64,000 nt of DNA from Polaromonas sp. 39-63-25 (GTDB taxonomy: Bacteria; Pseudomonadota; Gammaproteobacteria; Burkholderiales; Burkholderiaceae_C): positions 19,335 through 83,334 of the forward strand of contig NZ_NCJH01000017.1 in the NCBI RefSeq assembly GCF_002278925.1, given 5' to 3'. The position numbers and the translations under genes were made by a program. A model generated the notes under the pieces. That model was given only the letters and a program-made list of their open reading frames with translations. It was not told the DNA's origin and searched no databases. The first letter of the stretch is position 1. Each line of letters begins with the position of its first letter. Below, one piece after another: positions 38,846-49,020 of this stretch.

Positions 38846-39481
38846 ATGTTTACCGGAATCATCACCGGCGTGGGGCGCATCGTCGCCATCCATAGCCTGG
38901 GCAGCTCTTTGGACCATGGCAAGCGACTCACCATCGAAGCGCCATCGGGCTACCTCGACGACGTGGGCCTGGGCGACAGCATCGCACTGAACGGCGCCTG
39001 CATGACAGTGACGGCGCTCGACATCGCCAAAAACCAGTTCCTGATTGAAATATCGGCCGAGTCGCTGGCCAAAACCAGTGGCCTGACCGAACCCGGCCCG
39101 ATCAACCTTGAAAAAGCGCTGCGCGCCAATGACCGGCTGGGCGGCCACATCGTCGCCGGGCATGTCGATGGCATCGGCACCGTCACGCATTTCGCCCAGG
39201 TGGGTGAAAGCTGGGAGTTGCGCATCCTCGCCCCGCGCGAACTGGCCAAGTACCTGGCCTACAAAGGCTCCATCACGGTCAATGGCGTCAGCCTGACCGT
39301 CAACCGCGTCACCGATCTGGATGGCGGCCAGGCCGGCTGCGAAATCAGCATCAACCTGATTTCGCACACGGTTCAAAACACAGCCTTGGGCCATCTGCGA
39401 CCACAATCGCAGGTGAACCTGGAAATTGACCTGATTGCGCGTTACGTGGAGCGCATGCTCCAGGACGGAAAGAAAAACTGA
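38846..39481 (+). CDS. ribE: Riboflavin synthase, alpha subunit
   Basis: 211 residues starting with the invariant MFTGII. Two lumazine-binding repeats are visible: residues 1-97 with NGACMTVTALD, and 98-200 with GHIVAGHVDGIG and NGVSLTVN. It dismutates two 6,7-dimethyl-8-ribityllumazine molecules to riboflavin. It is followed 3 bases later by ribBX. Confidence 0.96.
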   Translation: MFTGIITGVGRIVAIHSLGSSLDHGKRLTIEAPSGYLDDVGLGDSIALNGACMTVTALDIAKNQFLIEISAESLAKTSGLTEPGPINLEKALRANDRLGGHIVAGHVDGIGTVTHFAQVGESWELRILAPRELAKYLAYKGSITVNGVSLTVNRVTDLDGGQAGCEISINLISHTVQNTALGHLRPQSQVNLEIDLIARYVERMLQDGKKN

Positions 39482-39484
39482 ACC

Positions 39485-40597
39485 ATGACCATTGCCATCT
39501 CCCCTGTTGAAGACATCGTGGCCGACATGCGGGCCGGCCGCATGGTCATCCTGGTCGACGAAGAAGACCGCGAAAATGAAGGTGATCTGGTGCTGGCCGC
39601 CGATCACGTGACTCCGGAAGCCATCAACTTCATGGCCCGTTACGGCCGTGGACTGATCTGCCTGACATTGACGCGCGAGCGCTGCGAGATGCTGCAATTG
39701 CCGCCCATGGCCACCCGCAATGGCGGCAAATTCAGTACCGCCTTCACGGTGTCGATCGAGGCCGCCGAGGGCGTGACCACCGGCATCTCCGCGGCTGACC
39801 GGGCCCGCACTGTGCAGGCCGCCGTCGCCAAAAACGCCAAGGTCACCGACCTTGTGCAACCGGGTCACATTTTCCCTCTGCAAGCGGTCGATGGCGGCGT
39901 ACTGATGCGCGCCGGCCATACCGAAGCCGGCTGTGATCTGGCTGGCATGGCAGGCTGCTCGCCGGCCGCTGTCATTTGCGAGATCATGAAAGACGATGGC
40001 ACCATGGCCCGGCTGCCCGACCTGCAGATCTTTGCCGCCGAACATGGCCTGAAAATCGGCACCATCGCCGACCTGATCGAACACCGCAGCCGCCACGATT
40101 CACTGATTGAAAAAATCGGCTCACGGACACTGAATACCGCTTTTGGCGAATTCACCGCGCATGCCTTCAAGGACAAGACCAGCCACGGCCTGCACCTGGC
40201 GCTCGTCAAGGGACAGTGGTCCCCCGAAGACACCGTGGCTGCGCGGGTTCACGAGCCGCTGTCGGTGCTCGACGCGCTGGAAACCGGCCGCTCCATGCAC
40301 TCCTGGAGCCTGGACCAGAGCCTGGCCCATATTGCCAAAGAGGGCAAAGGCGTGGCTGTTCTGCTCAATTGCGGCGAAAGCGCGGCGCAGTTGCTTGAAC
40401 AATTCGAAGGCACGGCACGCGCCAGCCAGGCCCCCGAGCGCGGCCGCATGGACCTGCGCACCTATGGCGTGGGCGCACAAATCCTGCGCGAGTGCGGCGT
40501 GCACAAAATGAACCTGATGGGCAACCCGCGCCGCATGCCCAGCATGACGGGCTACGGCCTAGAGATCACCGGCTACATTGCCAACAAAAAGGATTGA
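39485..40597 (+). CDS. ribB: 3,4-dihydroxy-2-butanone-4-phosphate synthase with degenerate GTP cyclohydrolase II domain (RibBX type)
   Basis: 370 residues. The RibB domain (1-205) is intact: [18 protein letters not shown], the substrate loop [16 protein letters not shown] and [13 protein letters not shown]. The C-terminal RibA-like domain (about 210-365) keeps the fold, including the late [13 protein letters not shown], but lacks the three-Cys zinc motif (normally GCDCG) and the RGQ-EGRG substrate loop. It therefore probably does not hydrolyse GTP, as described for RibBX proteins of proteobacteria, and a separate RibA should exist elsewhere. It lies between ribE and ribH. Confidence 0.9.
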   Translation: MTIAISPVEDIVADMRAGRMVILVDEEDRENEGDLVLAADHVTPEAINFMARYGRGLICLTLTRERCEMLQLPPMATRNGGKFSTAFTVSIEAAEGVTTGISAADRARTVQAAVAKNAKVTDLVQPGHIFPLQAVDGGVLMRAGHTEAGCDLAGMAGCSPAAVICEIMKDDGTMARLPDLQIFAAEHGLKIGTIADLIEHRSRHDSLIEKIGSRTLNTAFGEFTAHAFKDKTSHGLHLALVKGQWSPEDTVAARVHEPLSVLDALETGRSMHSWSLDQSLAHIAKEGKGVAVLLNCGESAAQLLEQFEGTARASQAPERGRMDLRTYGVGAQILRECGVHKMNLMGNPRRMPSMTGYGLEITGYIANKKD

Positions 40598-40599
40598 CC

Positions 40600-41064
40600 G
40601 TGTTTGGTGCAGAAAAAGGTACGGCCGACAAGCTGGACGGCAAAAAACTCTCGATTGGCATCGTCCAGGCGCGTTTCAATGAAAGCATCACCAATGCGCT
40701 GGCCAAGGCCTGCTGGCAGGAATTGCTGGCGCTCGGTGTCGAGGAAAAAAACATCCACCACGTCAAGGTGCCGGGTGCGCTCGAGATCCCCTCGGCCCTG
40801 CAGGCCATGGCCGAGCGCGACCAATATGACGCGCTGGTGGCGCTGGGCTGCATCATCCGCGGTGAAACCTACCATTTCGAGCTCGTCGCCAACGAGAGCG
40901 GCGCCTCGGTCAGCCGTCTGGCCCTGGACTACCAGTTGCCGATCGCCAACGCCATCCTGACCGTCGAAAACACGGCCCAAGCCGAAGCCCGCCAGACCGA
41001 CAAAGGCCGCGATGCAGCGCGCGTGGCGGTGGAAATGGCCAACCTGCTGAACGAACTTGACTGA
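40600..41064 (+). CDS. ribH: 6,7-dimethyl-8-ribityllumazine synthase
   Basis: 154 residues from a GTG at 40600 with AAAAGG upstream. Motifs are [50 protein letters not shown] and [13 protein letters not shown]. It condenses the RibD and RibB products and forms capsid-like oligomers in the cytoplasm. It starts 2 bases after ribBX. Confidence 0.96.
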   Translation: MFGAEKGTADKLDGKKLSIGIVQARFNESITNALAKACWQELLALGVEEKNIHHVKVPGALEIPSALQAMAERDQYDALVALGCIIRGETYHFELVANESGASVSRLALDYQLPIANAILTVENTAQAEARQTDKGRDAARVAVEMANLLNELD

Positions 41065-41098
41065 TACCCCGGTCCTCCCCTCCCCCAACAAGCGCGCC

Positions 41099-41617
41099 AT
41101 GACTGAAAAGACACCCCTCAAACCCAAGCGCCCGCCGCAGACCCGCAACGGCCTGACCGACACGGGTGTCAAGAAAGCCGCCGACAAGTCTGCACGCACC
41201 CGGGCACGCGAGTTTGCCCTGCAGGCGCTGTACCAGCATCTGGTGGGGCGCAACGAGGCTGCGTCCATTGACGCGTTCACCCGCGACCTGGTGGGCTTTC
41301 ACAAGGCCGATGCGGCGCATTACGACGCGCTGCTGCATGGCTGCATTGCCGAAGCTGCGTCGCTGGACGACAGTGTGACGCCTCTGCTGGACCGCAAAAT
41401 GGCGGAAATATCGCCGGTCGAACATGCGGTGCTGTGGATTGGCACCTACGAGTTCAAGCATTGCCTGGACGTGCCTTATCGCGTGATCATCAACGAATGC
41501 ATCGAGCTGGCCAAGGCCTTTGGCGGCACCGACGGCCACAAATACGTCAACGGCGTGCTGCACAAACTGGCACCGGCCTTTCGCGCCGCTGAAGTCGCCG
41601 CCGACAAAAAAGCCTGA
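41099..41617 (+). CDS. nusB: Transcription antitermination factor NusB
   Basis: 172 residues, all-helical. The N-terminus is basic and disordered, then [17 protein letters not shown], and the C-terminal signature [33 protein letters not shown] is clear across two adjacent stretches. NusB binds boxA with NusE in rRNA antitermination. ribH-nusB is a classic pair. The ATG at 41099 is chosen; a TTG at 41057 overlapping ribH is unlikely. Confidence 0.95.
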   Translation: MTEKTPLKPKRPPQTRNGLTDTGVKKAADKSARTRAREFALQALYQHLVGRNEAASIDAFTRDLVGFHKADAAHYDALLHGCIAEAASLDDSVTPLLDRKMAEISPVEHAVLWIGTYEFKHCLDVPYRVIINECIELAKAFGGTDGHKYVNGVLHKLAPAFRAAEVAADKKA

Positions 41618-41625
41618 GGCGCGCT

Positions 41626-42831
41626 GTGAGCGACATCAGGATAGCCCGGCGCGCCCAGCGCATCGAACCCTTTTATGTAATGGAAGTTGCCAAGGCCGCG
41701 GCGGCCATGGCGCAGCAGCTTGCCCACACGGCAGAGCCCATGATTTTCCTGAACATCGGCGAGCCGGACTTCACCGCGCCGCCACTGGTCCAGCAGGCTG
41801 CGGCCCGCGTCATCCGGGACGGCAACACCCAGTACACCCAGGCGACCGGCCTGCAACCACTGCGCGAACGCATCAGCGACTGGTACGCCACGCGCTTCCA
41901 GGCCGACGTTGCGCCCGGCCGCATCATCATCACCGCCGGCGCCTCCGCGGCGCTGCAGTTGGCCTGCCTGGCCTTGATCGAAGCGGGCGACGAGATCCTG
42001 ATGCCCGACCCGAGTTATCCCTGCAACCGGCACTTTGTCAGCGCTGCCGACGGCAATGCGGTGCTGCTACCGACAACGGCTGAAGAGCGCTTCCAGCTCA
42101 GCAGCGCGAAAGTGCAGGCCGCCTGGACCGACAAGACCCGCGGTGTGCTGCTGGCCTCGCCGTCCAACCCGACCGGCACGTCGATTGCGCCGGAAGAATT
42201 GCGGCGCATCCACGAGTTTGTGCACAGCCGCGGCGGCATCACCCTGATTGACGAGATCTACCTGGGGCTGAGTTACGAGGCGCATTTTGGTCAGACAGCG
42301 CTGGCGATGGAAGGCGGACTCGGCGAGAGCATCATCAGCATCAACAGCTTCAGCAAGTACTTCAACATGACGGGCTGGCGCCTGGGTTGGCTGGTCGTGC
42401 CAGAGGCGCTGGCACCGGTGATCGAGCGCATTGCGCAGAACCTGTTCATCTGCCCCAGCACCGTGGCCCAGCACGCCGCCCTGGCCTGTTTTGAACCCGA
42501 TAGCCTGGCCGAGTACGAACGGCGCCGCGCCGAGTTCAAGGCCAGGCGCGACTACTTCATCCCCGAACTCAATCGCCTGGGGCTGACGGTGCCGGTGATG
42601 CCCGACGGTGCTTTCTACGCCTATGCCGACTGCACAGACGCCGCCGCCCGGCTGGGCGTCAGCGGCAGCTGGGACTTTTCTTTTGAGCTGATGAAACGTG
42701 CCCACCTGGCGGTGACCCCCGGGCGTGATTTCGGCACCATGGCGCCGGAGCAGTATGTCCGCTTCTCAACCGCCAATTCCATGGCGCAACTGAAAGAAGC
42801 GGTCGCCCGGCTGGAGGCCGTCCTTGGCTGA
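41626..42831 (+). CDS. Class I/II pyridoxal phosphate aminotransferase (AspC/DapC-like)
   Basis: 401 residues from a GTG at 41626, with GAGG upstream. Motifs are NIGEPDFTAPPLVQQAA, ITAGASAALQLACLAL, SNPTGT, the Asp-Tyr pair in IDEIYLGLSY, and the PLP lysine in SINSFSKYFNMTGWRLGW. It is likely an amino-acid or succinyldiaminopimelate aminotransferase; the substrate is not determined. It sits between nusB and ybgC and its stop overlaps the ybgC TTG start. Confidence 0.9.
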   Translation: MSDIRIARRAQRIEPFYVMEVAKAAAAMAQQLAHTAEPMIFLNIGEPDFTAPPLVQQAAARVIRDGNTQYTQATGLQPLRERISDWYATRFQADVAPGRIIITAGASAALQLACLALIEAGDEILMPDPSYPCNRHFVSAADGNAVLLPTTAEERFQLSSAKVQAAWTDKTRGVLLASPSNPTGTSIAPEELRRIHEFVHSRGGITLIDEIYLGLSYEAHFGQTALAMEGGLGESIISINSFSKYFNMTGWRLGWLVVPEALAPVIERIAQNLFICPSTVAQHAALACFEPDSLAEYERRRAEFKARRDYFIPELNRLGLTVPVMPDGAFYAYADCTDAAARLGVSGSWDFSFELMKRAHLAVTPGRDFGTMAPEQYVRFSTANSMAQLKEAVARLEAVLG

Positions 42832-43341
42832 GGCCACCCCATTCCAGTGGCCCTTGCGGGTCTATTGGGAAGACACCGACGCCGGCGGCATCGTGTTCTA
42901 CGCCAACTACCTGAAATTTTTTGAACGTTCACGCACCGAGTGGCTCAGATCACTGGGCATTGAGCAACACAGCCTGCGTGAGAGCACCGGCGGCATGTTC
43001 GTCGTGACGGAAACCAGTATTCGTTACCACCGGCCCGCGCGCCTCGACGATGAACTGATTGTTACCGCGACCCTGATCGAAAAAGGCCGGGCGTCACTGA
43101 TAATCCGACAGAGTACGCTATTAAAATCAGAGCATTCGGGTCTATCCGGTGAAAACCAATTTTCCGACGGGCCGCCCCTAGGAAAATTAGCCCCCTCGGG
43201 GGGCAGCGCATTACGCGAAGCGAAAAGCGTGGGGGCTGCATCGATCTGCGAGGGCACCATACGCATCGGCTGGGTCGATGCGGCCAGCCTGAAGCCCGCC
43301 AGAATTCCCGCCAACATCCTTGATCGTCTGGAAGTTAAAAC

Positions 43342-43345
<4 letters not shown>
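42824..43345 (+). CDS. ybgC: YbgC-type acyl-CoA thioesterase with an in-frame R1 repeat
   Basis: 173 residues from a TTG at 42824 with GGAGG 6 bases upstream. The hotdog fold has the active site YWEDTDAGGIVFYANYLKFF with catalytic Asp. After RASLIIRQSTLL the normal sequence is interrupted by about 35 residues (including GPPLGKLAPSGGSALREAK and SVGA) from an R1 repeat. The fold then resumes with CEGTIRIGWVDA. Without the insert the length is about 138, normal for YbgC. The insert falls between the last beta strands, where a loop may tolerate it. YbgC is the usual first gene of the tol-pal cluster. The stop overlaps the tolQ ATG. Confidence 0.9.
43166..43237 (+). repeat. R1 GC-rich interspersed repeat (inside ybgC)
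   Basis: Starts GACGGGCCGCCCC, has the C/G palindrome GCCCCCTCGGGGGGC and the tail GAAGCGAAAAGCGTGGGGGC. Same orientation and reading frame relative to the gene as both copies in the sensor kinase. Confidence 0.85.
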
Positions 43346-44034
<689 letters not shown>

Positions 44035-44051
44035 GCCAGGGAGCCGCCCTC

Positions 44052-44483
44052 ATGCCAGCAGTCAATTCCCGCGGCCGCGGCCGCCGCACCATCAGCGAAA
44101 TCAACATGGTGCCCTTCATCGACGTGATGCTGGTGCTGCTCATCATCTTCATGGTGACGGCGCCGCTGATCACGCCCAGCATGATTGCGCTACCCAAGGT
44201 CGGCAAGGCGCCAGGCCAGCCGCCCAAGCCGATCCAGATTGAAATCAGCAAGGACGAAGTCATCCAGATCAAGTCGGCGGGCAACACCACACCGGTCAAG
44301 CTCGGCGAGGTCGGCGCCACCGTCAAGCGCCTGCAGCCTGCGGTGCCGGCCGGTGAACAGGTCACGCCGGTGGTAATCAGCGCCGACAAATCCATCAAGT
44401 ACGAAACCGTGGTCAAGGTCATGGACGCGCTGCAAAAGGCCGGCGTGGCCCGCGTTGGCCTCTCGGTGCAGACCGGCAACTGA
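44052..44483 (+). CDS. tolR: Tol-Pal system protein TolR
   Basis: 143 residues. The N-terminal helix MVPFIDVMLVLLIIFMVTAPL contains the proton-path Asp. The C-terminal periplasmic domain ends KYETVVKVMDALQKAGVARVGL. It partners TolQ. A good match in length and motifs. Confidence 0.97.
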   Translation: MPAVNSRGRGRRTISEINMVPFIDVMLVLLIIFMVTAPLITPSMIALPKVGKAPGQPPKPIQIEISKDEVIQIKSAGNTTPVKLGEVGATVKRLQPAVPAGEQVTPVVISADKSIKYETVVKVMDALQKAGVARVGLSVQTGN

Positions 44484-44508
44484 CCCCCAGCCCGCGCTGA
44501 ATTTTTTC

Positions 44509-45417
44509 ATGCCCATCGCCGCCGATCGCCCCGAGTTTGCCCCGCACCGCGAGCCCGGTGCGTTGCGATCCTTGGTCCTGGCGGTGCTGGTTCACCTGCT
44601 GTTGATCGCAGCCCTGACCTGGGGCGTGAACTGGAAGCACAGCAACCCGGATATCTCGTTCGAAGCCGAACTCTGGTCCAGCGTGCCTCAGGAAGCCGCG
44701 CCCAAACTGGTGGAAGCTCCGCCACCGCCGCCACCCCCTCCTCCGCCCCCGCCGGAGCCCGCGGTCAAGGCACCACCACCTCCCCCCGCACCGGACGTGG
44801 ACATTGCGCTGGAACGTGAGAAAAAACGCAAGCTCGAACTCAAGAAGAAGGAAGCTGAACTCGCAAAAGCCAAGGCCGAGCTGGACCGGCTGAAAGAACT
44901 CCAGGTCAAAAAGGACAAGGAGCTCAAGGCGAAGGAAGAACTGGCCAAACGCAAGGCGGAAGAAGCGAAGAAACTCGAAGCGAAAAAAGCCGACGACAAG
45001 AAGCAGGACGCGAAAGACGCGGAAAAGAAAAAACAGGCTGACGCCGCAGCGGAAAAGCAGCGCCAGGAAAACATCAAGCGGGTCATGGGCCTGGCCGGTG
45101 CCACCGGCGGCGCCGACGCCAAGGGCACGGCACAAAAAGCCAGCGGCCCGTCAGCCAGCTACGGCGGCAAGGTGCGCGCCAAGGTCAAACCCAACATCGT
45201 CTTCACCGAGGACATCTCCGGCAACCCGACCGCCGAGGTCGAGGTGCGCACCGCACTGGACGGCAGCATCATCAGCCAGCGCCTGATCAAGTCCAGCGGC
45301 AACAAGGCCTGGGACAACGCGGTGATCAAGGCCATCATCCGCACCGAAACCATGCCGCGCGATGTGGATGGCCGGGTGCCGACACCGATGATTCTGGAAT
45401 TCCGGCCCAAGGATTGA
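44509..45417 (+). CDS. tolA: Cell envelope integrity protein TolA
   Basis: 302 residues. A single N-terminal membrane helix (LRSLVLAVLVHLLLIAALTW) is followed by a run of 12 prolines, a long Lys/Glu/Ala coiled region (about 110-205) and a C-terminal TonB-like domain (KVRAKVKPNIVFTEDISGNP to MILEFRPKD). It spans the periplasm to reach TolB/Pal. tolB and pal are not downstream in this window; an R2 repeat and the convergent dnaE follow. The start at 44509 has no strong ribosome binding site. Confidence 0.95.
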   Translation: MPIAADRPEFAPHREPGALRSLVLAVLVHLLLIAALTWGVNWKHSNPDISFEAELWSSVPQEAAPKLVEAPPPPPPPPPPPPEPAVKAPPPPPAPDVDIALEREKKRKLELKKKEAELAKAKAELDRLKELQVKKDKELKAKEELAKRKAEEAKKLEAKKADDKKQDAKDAEKKKQADAAAEKQRQENIKRVMGLAGATGGADAKGTAQKASGPSASYGGKVRAKVKPNIVFTEDISGNPTAEVEVRTALDGSIISQRLIKSSGNKAWDNAVIKAIIRTETMPRDVDGRVPTPMILEFRPKD

Positions 45418-45435
45418 GCGCCGATCACTTCGAAT

Positions 45436-45492
45436 GCTATCAATAAGATAGCTATCCGCGCAATCAACAAAAGGGCTGGAGCCTTTATTTAC
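45436..45492 (+). repeat. R2 interspersed repeat, copy E (between tolA and dnaE)
   Basis: GCTATCAATAAGATAGCTAT, then CCGCGC, AAAAGGGCTGGAGCC and TTTATTTACTCAT. It fills the convergent gap. Its AT-rich right end contains the dnaE stop codon (TAA on the minus strand at 45489-45491). Confidence 0.75.
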
Positions 45493-48400
45493 TCATAAAC
45501 AATTTGTGCCCGCCCCTGGTCGGCCTGGGCCATCCAGCTGGCCAGTGCCGCATCGGTCGGGAAGAATTTCGCGGCTTCACCAAGCTGCAGTTCGGCCATC
45601 ACGCTGTCGCGCTTGAGGCTCAGGCGCACCGGCAGGCCGCGGCTGACCTCGCCCTGCTCCGACATTTCCTTGCGCGGCGGAAAGTCCCGCACGATGCGCT
45701 GCACGTCCGGCGCCGTGCCGTTGACCGCCACGCGCAGGTACTTGCCGAAGCGGCAGCGTGCCGACTCCAGGCTCCAGACCTGCGTCACCTTGAAGCGGCG
45801 ACCGAAGCGCTCCGACGCCGGTTGCAGCGTGCCCTGCACGATCACCAGTTCGTCGTCTTTCAGCAGGTTGCGGTTGGCATTGAAGGTGGCCTCGTCCACC
45901 GAGGCCTCCAGCGTGTCGGTCTTGTCGTCGAGCTTGAAGATGATCAGCTTGCCGCGGTTGCCGTTGATCACACGCAGGTCGCTGACGATGGCCGCCAGCA
46001 GGTGCTGGTCGCGCGAATCGATCAGGTCGTCGATCCTGCGTTTGACGAACTGCCGCACCTCGGTCTCGACTTCGTCGAACAAATGACCGGACAGGTAAAA
46101 GCCGATGGCGGTTTTTTCCTGCACCAGCCGCGCCTTCACACCGAAGGGCACGGCCTCCACCAGCGGCGGCTCCTGCGTGCTCGCCGCATGCGAGTCCATG
46201 TCGAACAGGCCGCCCTGGTTCACATTGGCTTCGGCCTGGGCGGCAAATTCAAAAGCCCGGTCCACCGAGGCCAGCAGCGAGGCACGGTTCAGTTGCAGGT
46301 TGTCAAAGGCGCCGGCCTTGATCAGCGCTTCAACCGTGCGTTTGTTCATCTTGCTCTTGTCCACACGCAAGCAGAAGTCGTACAGCGAGGTGAAAGGCCC
46401 GCCGGCCTCGCGCGCCGCGACGATGGCCGCAATCGCCTGCTGGCCGGTGCCCTTCACAGCGCCCAGCCCGTAACGGATGCTCTTGTCGGTGATGGGCTCG
46501 AAGCGGTAGTGGCCGCGGTTGACATCAGGAGATTCGAAGCTGATGCCCATCTTCTGCGCGTCGCCGAAAAGAATCCTCAATTTGTCGGTATCGCCCATCT
46601 CCACCGTCATGTTGGCGCAGAAAAACTCGGCCGTGTAATGGCGCTTGAGCCAGGCCGTGTGGTAGGCCAGCAAGGCGTAGGCGGCCGAGTGCGACTTGTT
46701 GAAGCCGTAACCGGCGAACTTCTCCATCAAGTCGAAAACCTCGTCGGCTTTTTCCTGCGTCAGGCCGTTGACGCCGGCACCCTTGCGGAAGATTTCCCGC
46801 TGCGAGGCCATCTCCTTTTCGTCCTTCTTGCCCATCGCGCGGCGCAACATGTCGGCGCCACCCAGCGAATAACCGCCCAGGATCTGCGCCGTCTGCATCA
46901 CCTGCTCCTGGTAGACCATGATGCCGTAGGTCTCTTCGAGAATGGGCTTGACGCGCGGGTCCGGGTACTCGGGTGTTTCCTTGCCCTGCTTGCGCGCGAT
47001 GTAGGTCGGGATCAGGTCCATCGGACCCGGCCGGTACAGCGCATTCATCGCAATCAGGTCTTCCAGCCGGTTCGGTCGCGCGTCCTTGAGCATGCGCTGC
47101 ATGCCGATACTTTCAAACTGGAACACGGCTTCGGTCTTGCCTTCGGCAAACAGCGCGTAGACGCGCTGGTCGTCCAGCGGCAGGTTCTCGAACTTGAAGT
47201 CCTTTTGCGCCGGATGCCGCTGTACGATGAACTCGCGCGCCAGCTCCAGGATGGTCAGCGTGGCCAGGCCCAGAAAGTCGAACTTGACCAGGCCGATCGC
47301 CTCGACGTCGTTCTTGTCGAACTGGCTCACGGCCGAGGTGCTGCCGGGCTGCAGGTAGAGCGGGCAGAAATCGGTGAGTTTGCCCGGCGCAATCAGCACG
47401 CCACCGGCATGCATGCCGACGTTGCGCGTCAGACCCTCGAGCTTGCGCGCGAGCTCGAGCAGCGTGCGCACGTCTTCTTCCTTGGCCTCACGCTCGGCCA
47501 GCACCGGTTCAGCCTCCAGAGCGTAAACCATCTTGTCGTTTTTCTTGCGGTCGGCAGGCACCAGTTGCAGGGTCACGGCCTGGCCCGGCTTGTTCGGGAT
47601 CAGTTTGGAAATGCCATCGCAAAAGCCATAGGAGAAATCGAGCACCCGGCCGACATCGCGAATCGCGGCGCGTGCGGCCATGGTTCCGAAGGTCACAATC
47701 TGGCTGACCGCGGCGTGACCGTACTTGTCTTTCACGTAGTCGATCACGCGGTCGCGGTTGGTCTGGCAGAAGTCGATGTCAAAGTCGGGCATGGACACCC
47801 GCTCCGGGTTCAGGAAACGCTCGAACAGCAGGTTGTACTGCAAAGGGTCCAGGTCGGTGATCTTCAGCGAATACGCCACCAGCGAACCGGCCCCGGAGCC
47901 TCGTCCCGGCCCGACCGGGCAGCCATTGTTCTTGGCCCAGTTGATGAAGTCGCCCACGATCAGGAAGTAGCCGGGGAAACCCATCTTCAGGATGGTGTTG
48001 ATCTCGAACTCCAGCCGCTCCACGTAGTGCGGCCGCTTCTCGTTGCGCACCGCTTCATTCTGGTACAGATGCGCGAGCCGCTCTTCCAGCCCCTGAAAAG
48101 AAGCGTAGCGGAAGTACTCGTCGGGCGACATGCGCACACCGTCGACTTCGGGCGTCGGGTACTCGGGCAGCATGGGCTTGCCGAGGTCGAGCTTGAGGTT
48201 GCAGCGTTTGGCGATTTCCAGCGTGTTGGCCAGCGCCGAAGGCAGGTCGGCAAACAGCTCGGCCATCTGCGCCGAGGACTTGAAATACTGCTCGCGCGTG
48301 AACTTGCGCACGCGCCGCGCATTGCCGAGGATCTCGCCCTCGGCAATACAGACGCGCGCTTCATGGGCCTCGTAATCCTCGTAACCCAGAAACTGCACCG

Positions 48401-48995
48401 GATGGGTCGCCACCACCGGCAGCTTGAGGCGGGCAGCCAGCTGTACCGCTGCCGCTACATGCTGCTCGTCGTCGGCGCGTTGCGCGCGCTGCAGCTCCAG
48501 GTAAAAACGGTGCGGAAACAGACCCGCGAAATGCAGCGCACATTCCAGAGCCCTCGGGCCGTCACCCTGCACCAGCGCCTGCCCCACCGCGCCGCCCTGC
48601 GCGCCGGACAGGGCAATCAGGCCTTCGCCGAGCTCCTGCAGCCACTCCAGGCTGATGATGGCCTGGTCGCGCACCACACCCCGGGTCCAGGCCCGGGTCA
48701 GCAGCTCCGAAAGATTCAGGTAGCCCTGGCGGTTTTGCACCAGCAGCAGCAGCCGCGCGGGCGCCGCACCCGCCTCCTTGCCCGGCACCTGCACCCATAC
48801 GTCCGCACCGATCAGCGGTTTGACCCCGGCACCACGCGTTTCCTTGTAGAACTTGACCGTGCCGAACAGGTTGCCCAGATCGGTGATGGCCAGCGCGGGC
48901 TGGCGGTCGGCCGCTGCAGCGGCCACGATTTCATCGATGCGGTTGGTGCCATCGACGACTGAAAACTCGGTGTGGATACGTAAATGGACAAACAT
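45489..48995 (-). CDS. dnaE: DNA polymerase III subunit alpha
   Basis: 1168 residues, the replicative polymerase. The N-terminal PHP domain starts FVHLRIHTEFSVVDGTNRID. The polymerase core holds the catalytic acidic residues in SMPDFDIDFCQTNRDRVIDY, preceded by GPGRGSGAGSLVAYSL. Later elements are GYGFNKSHSAAYALLAYHTAWLK across the fingers, and an OB-fold near the C-terminus. It synthesises DNA in the holoenzyme with the beta clamp. The stop codon lies in an R2 repeat, so the last residues (about VYE) may be altered. Confidence 0.98.
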   Translation of the reverse strand: MFVHLRIHTEFSVVDGTNRIDEIVAAAAADRQPALAITDLGNLFGTVKFYKETRGAGVKPLIGADVWVQVPGKEAGAAPARLLLLVQNRQGYLNLSELLTRAWTRGVVRDQAIISLEWLQELGEGLIALSGAQGGAVGQALVQGDGPRALECALHFAGLFPHRFYLELQRAQRADDEQHVAAAVQLAARLKLPVVATHPVQFLGYEDYEAHEARVCIAEGEILGNARRVRKFTREQYFKSSAQMAELFADLPSALANTLEIAKRCNLKLDLGKPMLPEYPTPEVDGVRMSPDEYFRYASFQGLEERLAHLYQNEAVRNEKRPHYVERLEFEINTILKMGFPGYFLIVGDFINWAKNNGCPVGPGRGSGAGSLVAYSLKITDLDPLQYNLLFERFLNPERVSMPDFDIDFCQTNRDRVIDYVKDKYGHAAVSQIVTFGTMAARAAIRDVGRVLDFSYGFCDGISKLIPNKPGQAVTLQLVPADRKKNDKMVYALEAEPVLAEREAKEEDVRTLLELARKLEGLTRNVGMHAGGVLIAPGKLTDFCPLYLQPGSTSAVSQFDKNDVEAIGLVKFDFLGLATLTILELAREFIVQRHPAQKDFKFENLPLDDQRVYALFAEGKTEAVFQFESIGMQRMLKDARPNRLEDLIAMNALYRPGPMDLIPTYIARKQGKETPEYPDPRVKPILEETYGIMVYQEQVMQTAQILGGYSLGGADMLRRAMGKKDEKEMASQREIFRKGAGVNGLTQEKADEVFDLMEKFAGYGFNKSHSAAYALLAYHTAWLKRHYTAEFFCANMTVEMGDTDKLRILFGDAQKMGISFESPDVNRGHYRFEPITDKSIRYGLGAVKGTGQQAIAAIVAAREAGGPFTSLYDFCLRVDKSKMNKRTVEALIKAGAFDNLQLNRASLLASVDRAFEFAAQAEANVNQGGLFDMDSHAASTQEPPLVEAVPFGVKARLVQEKTAIGFYLSGHLFDEVETEVRQFVKRRIDDLIDSRDQHLLAAIVSDLRVINGNRGKLIIFKLDDKTDTLEASVDEATFNANRNLLKDDELVIVQGTLQPASERFGRRFKVTQVWSLESARCRFGKYLRVAVNGTAPDVQRIVRDFPPRKEMSEQGEVSRGLPVRLSLKRDSVMAELQLGEAAKFFPTDAALASWMAQADQGRAQIVYE

Positions 48996-49020
48996 GGCTT
49001 CATTTTAGGGTGTGGATGTT

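Noticed and set aside
45504-48962. Open frame of over 1,100 codons on the plus strand opposite dnaE
   Set aside because: Shadow of the GC-rich dnaE gene; its translation is His/Gln/Arg-rich low-complexity with no family motifs, while dnaE motifs are complete on the other strand.
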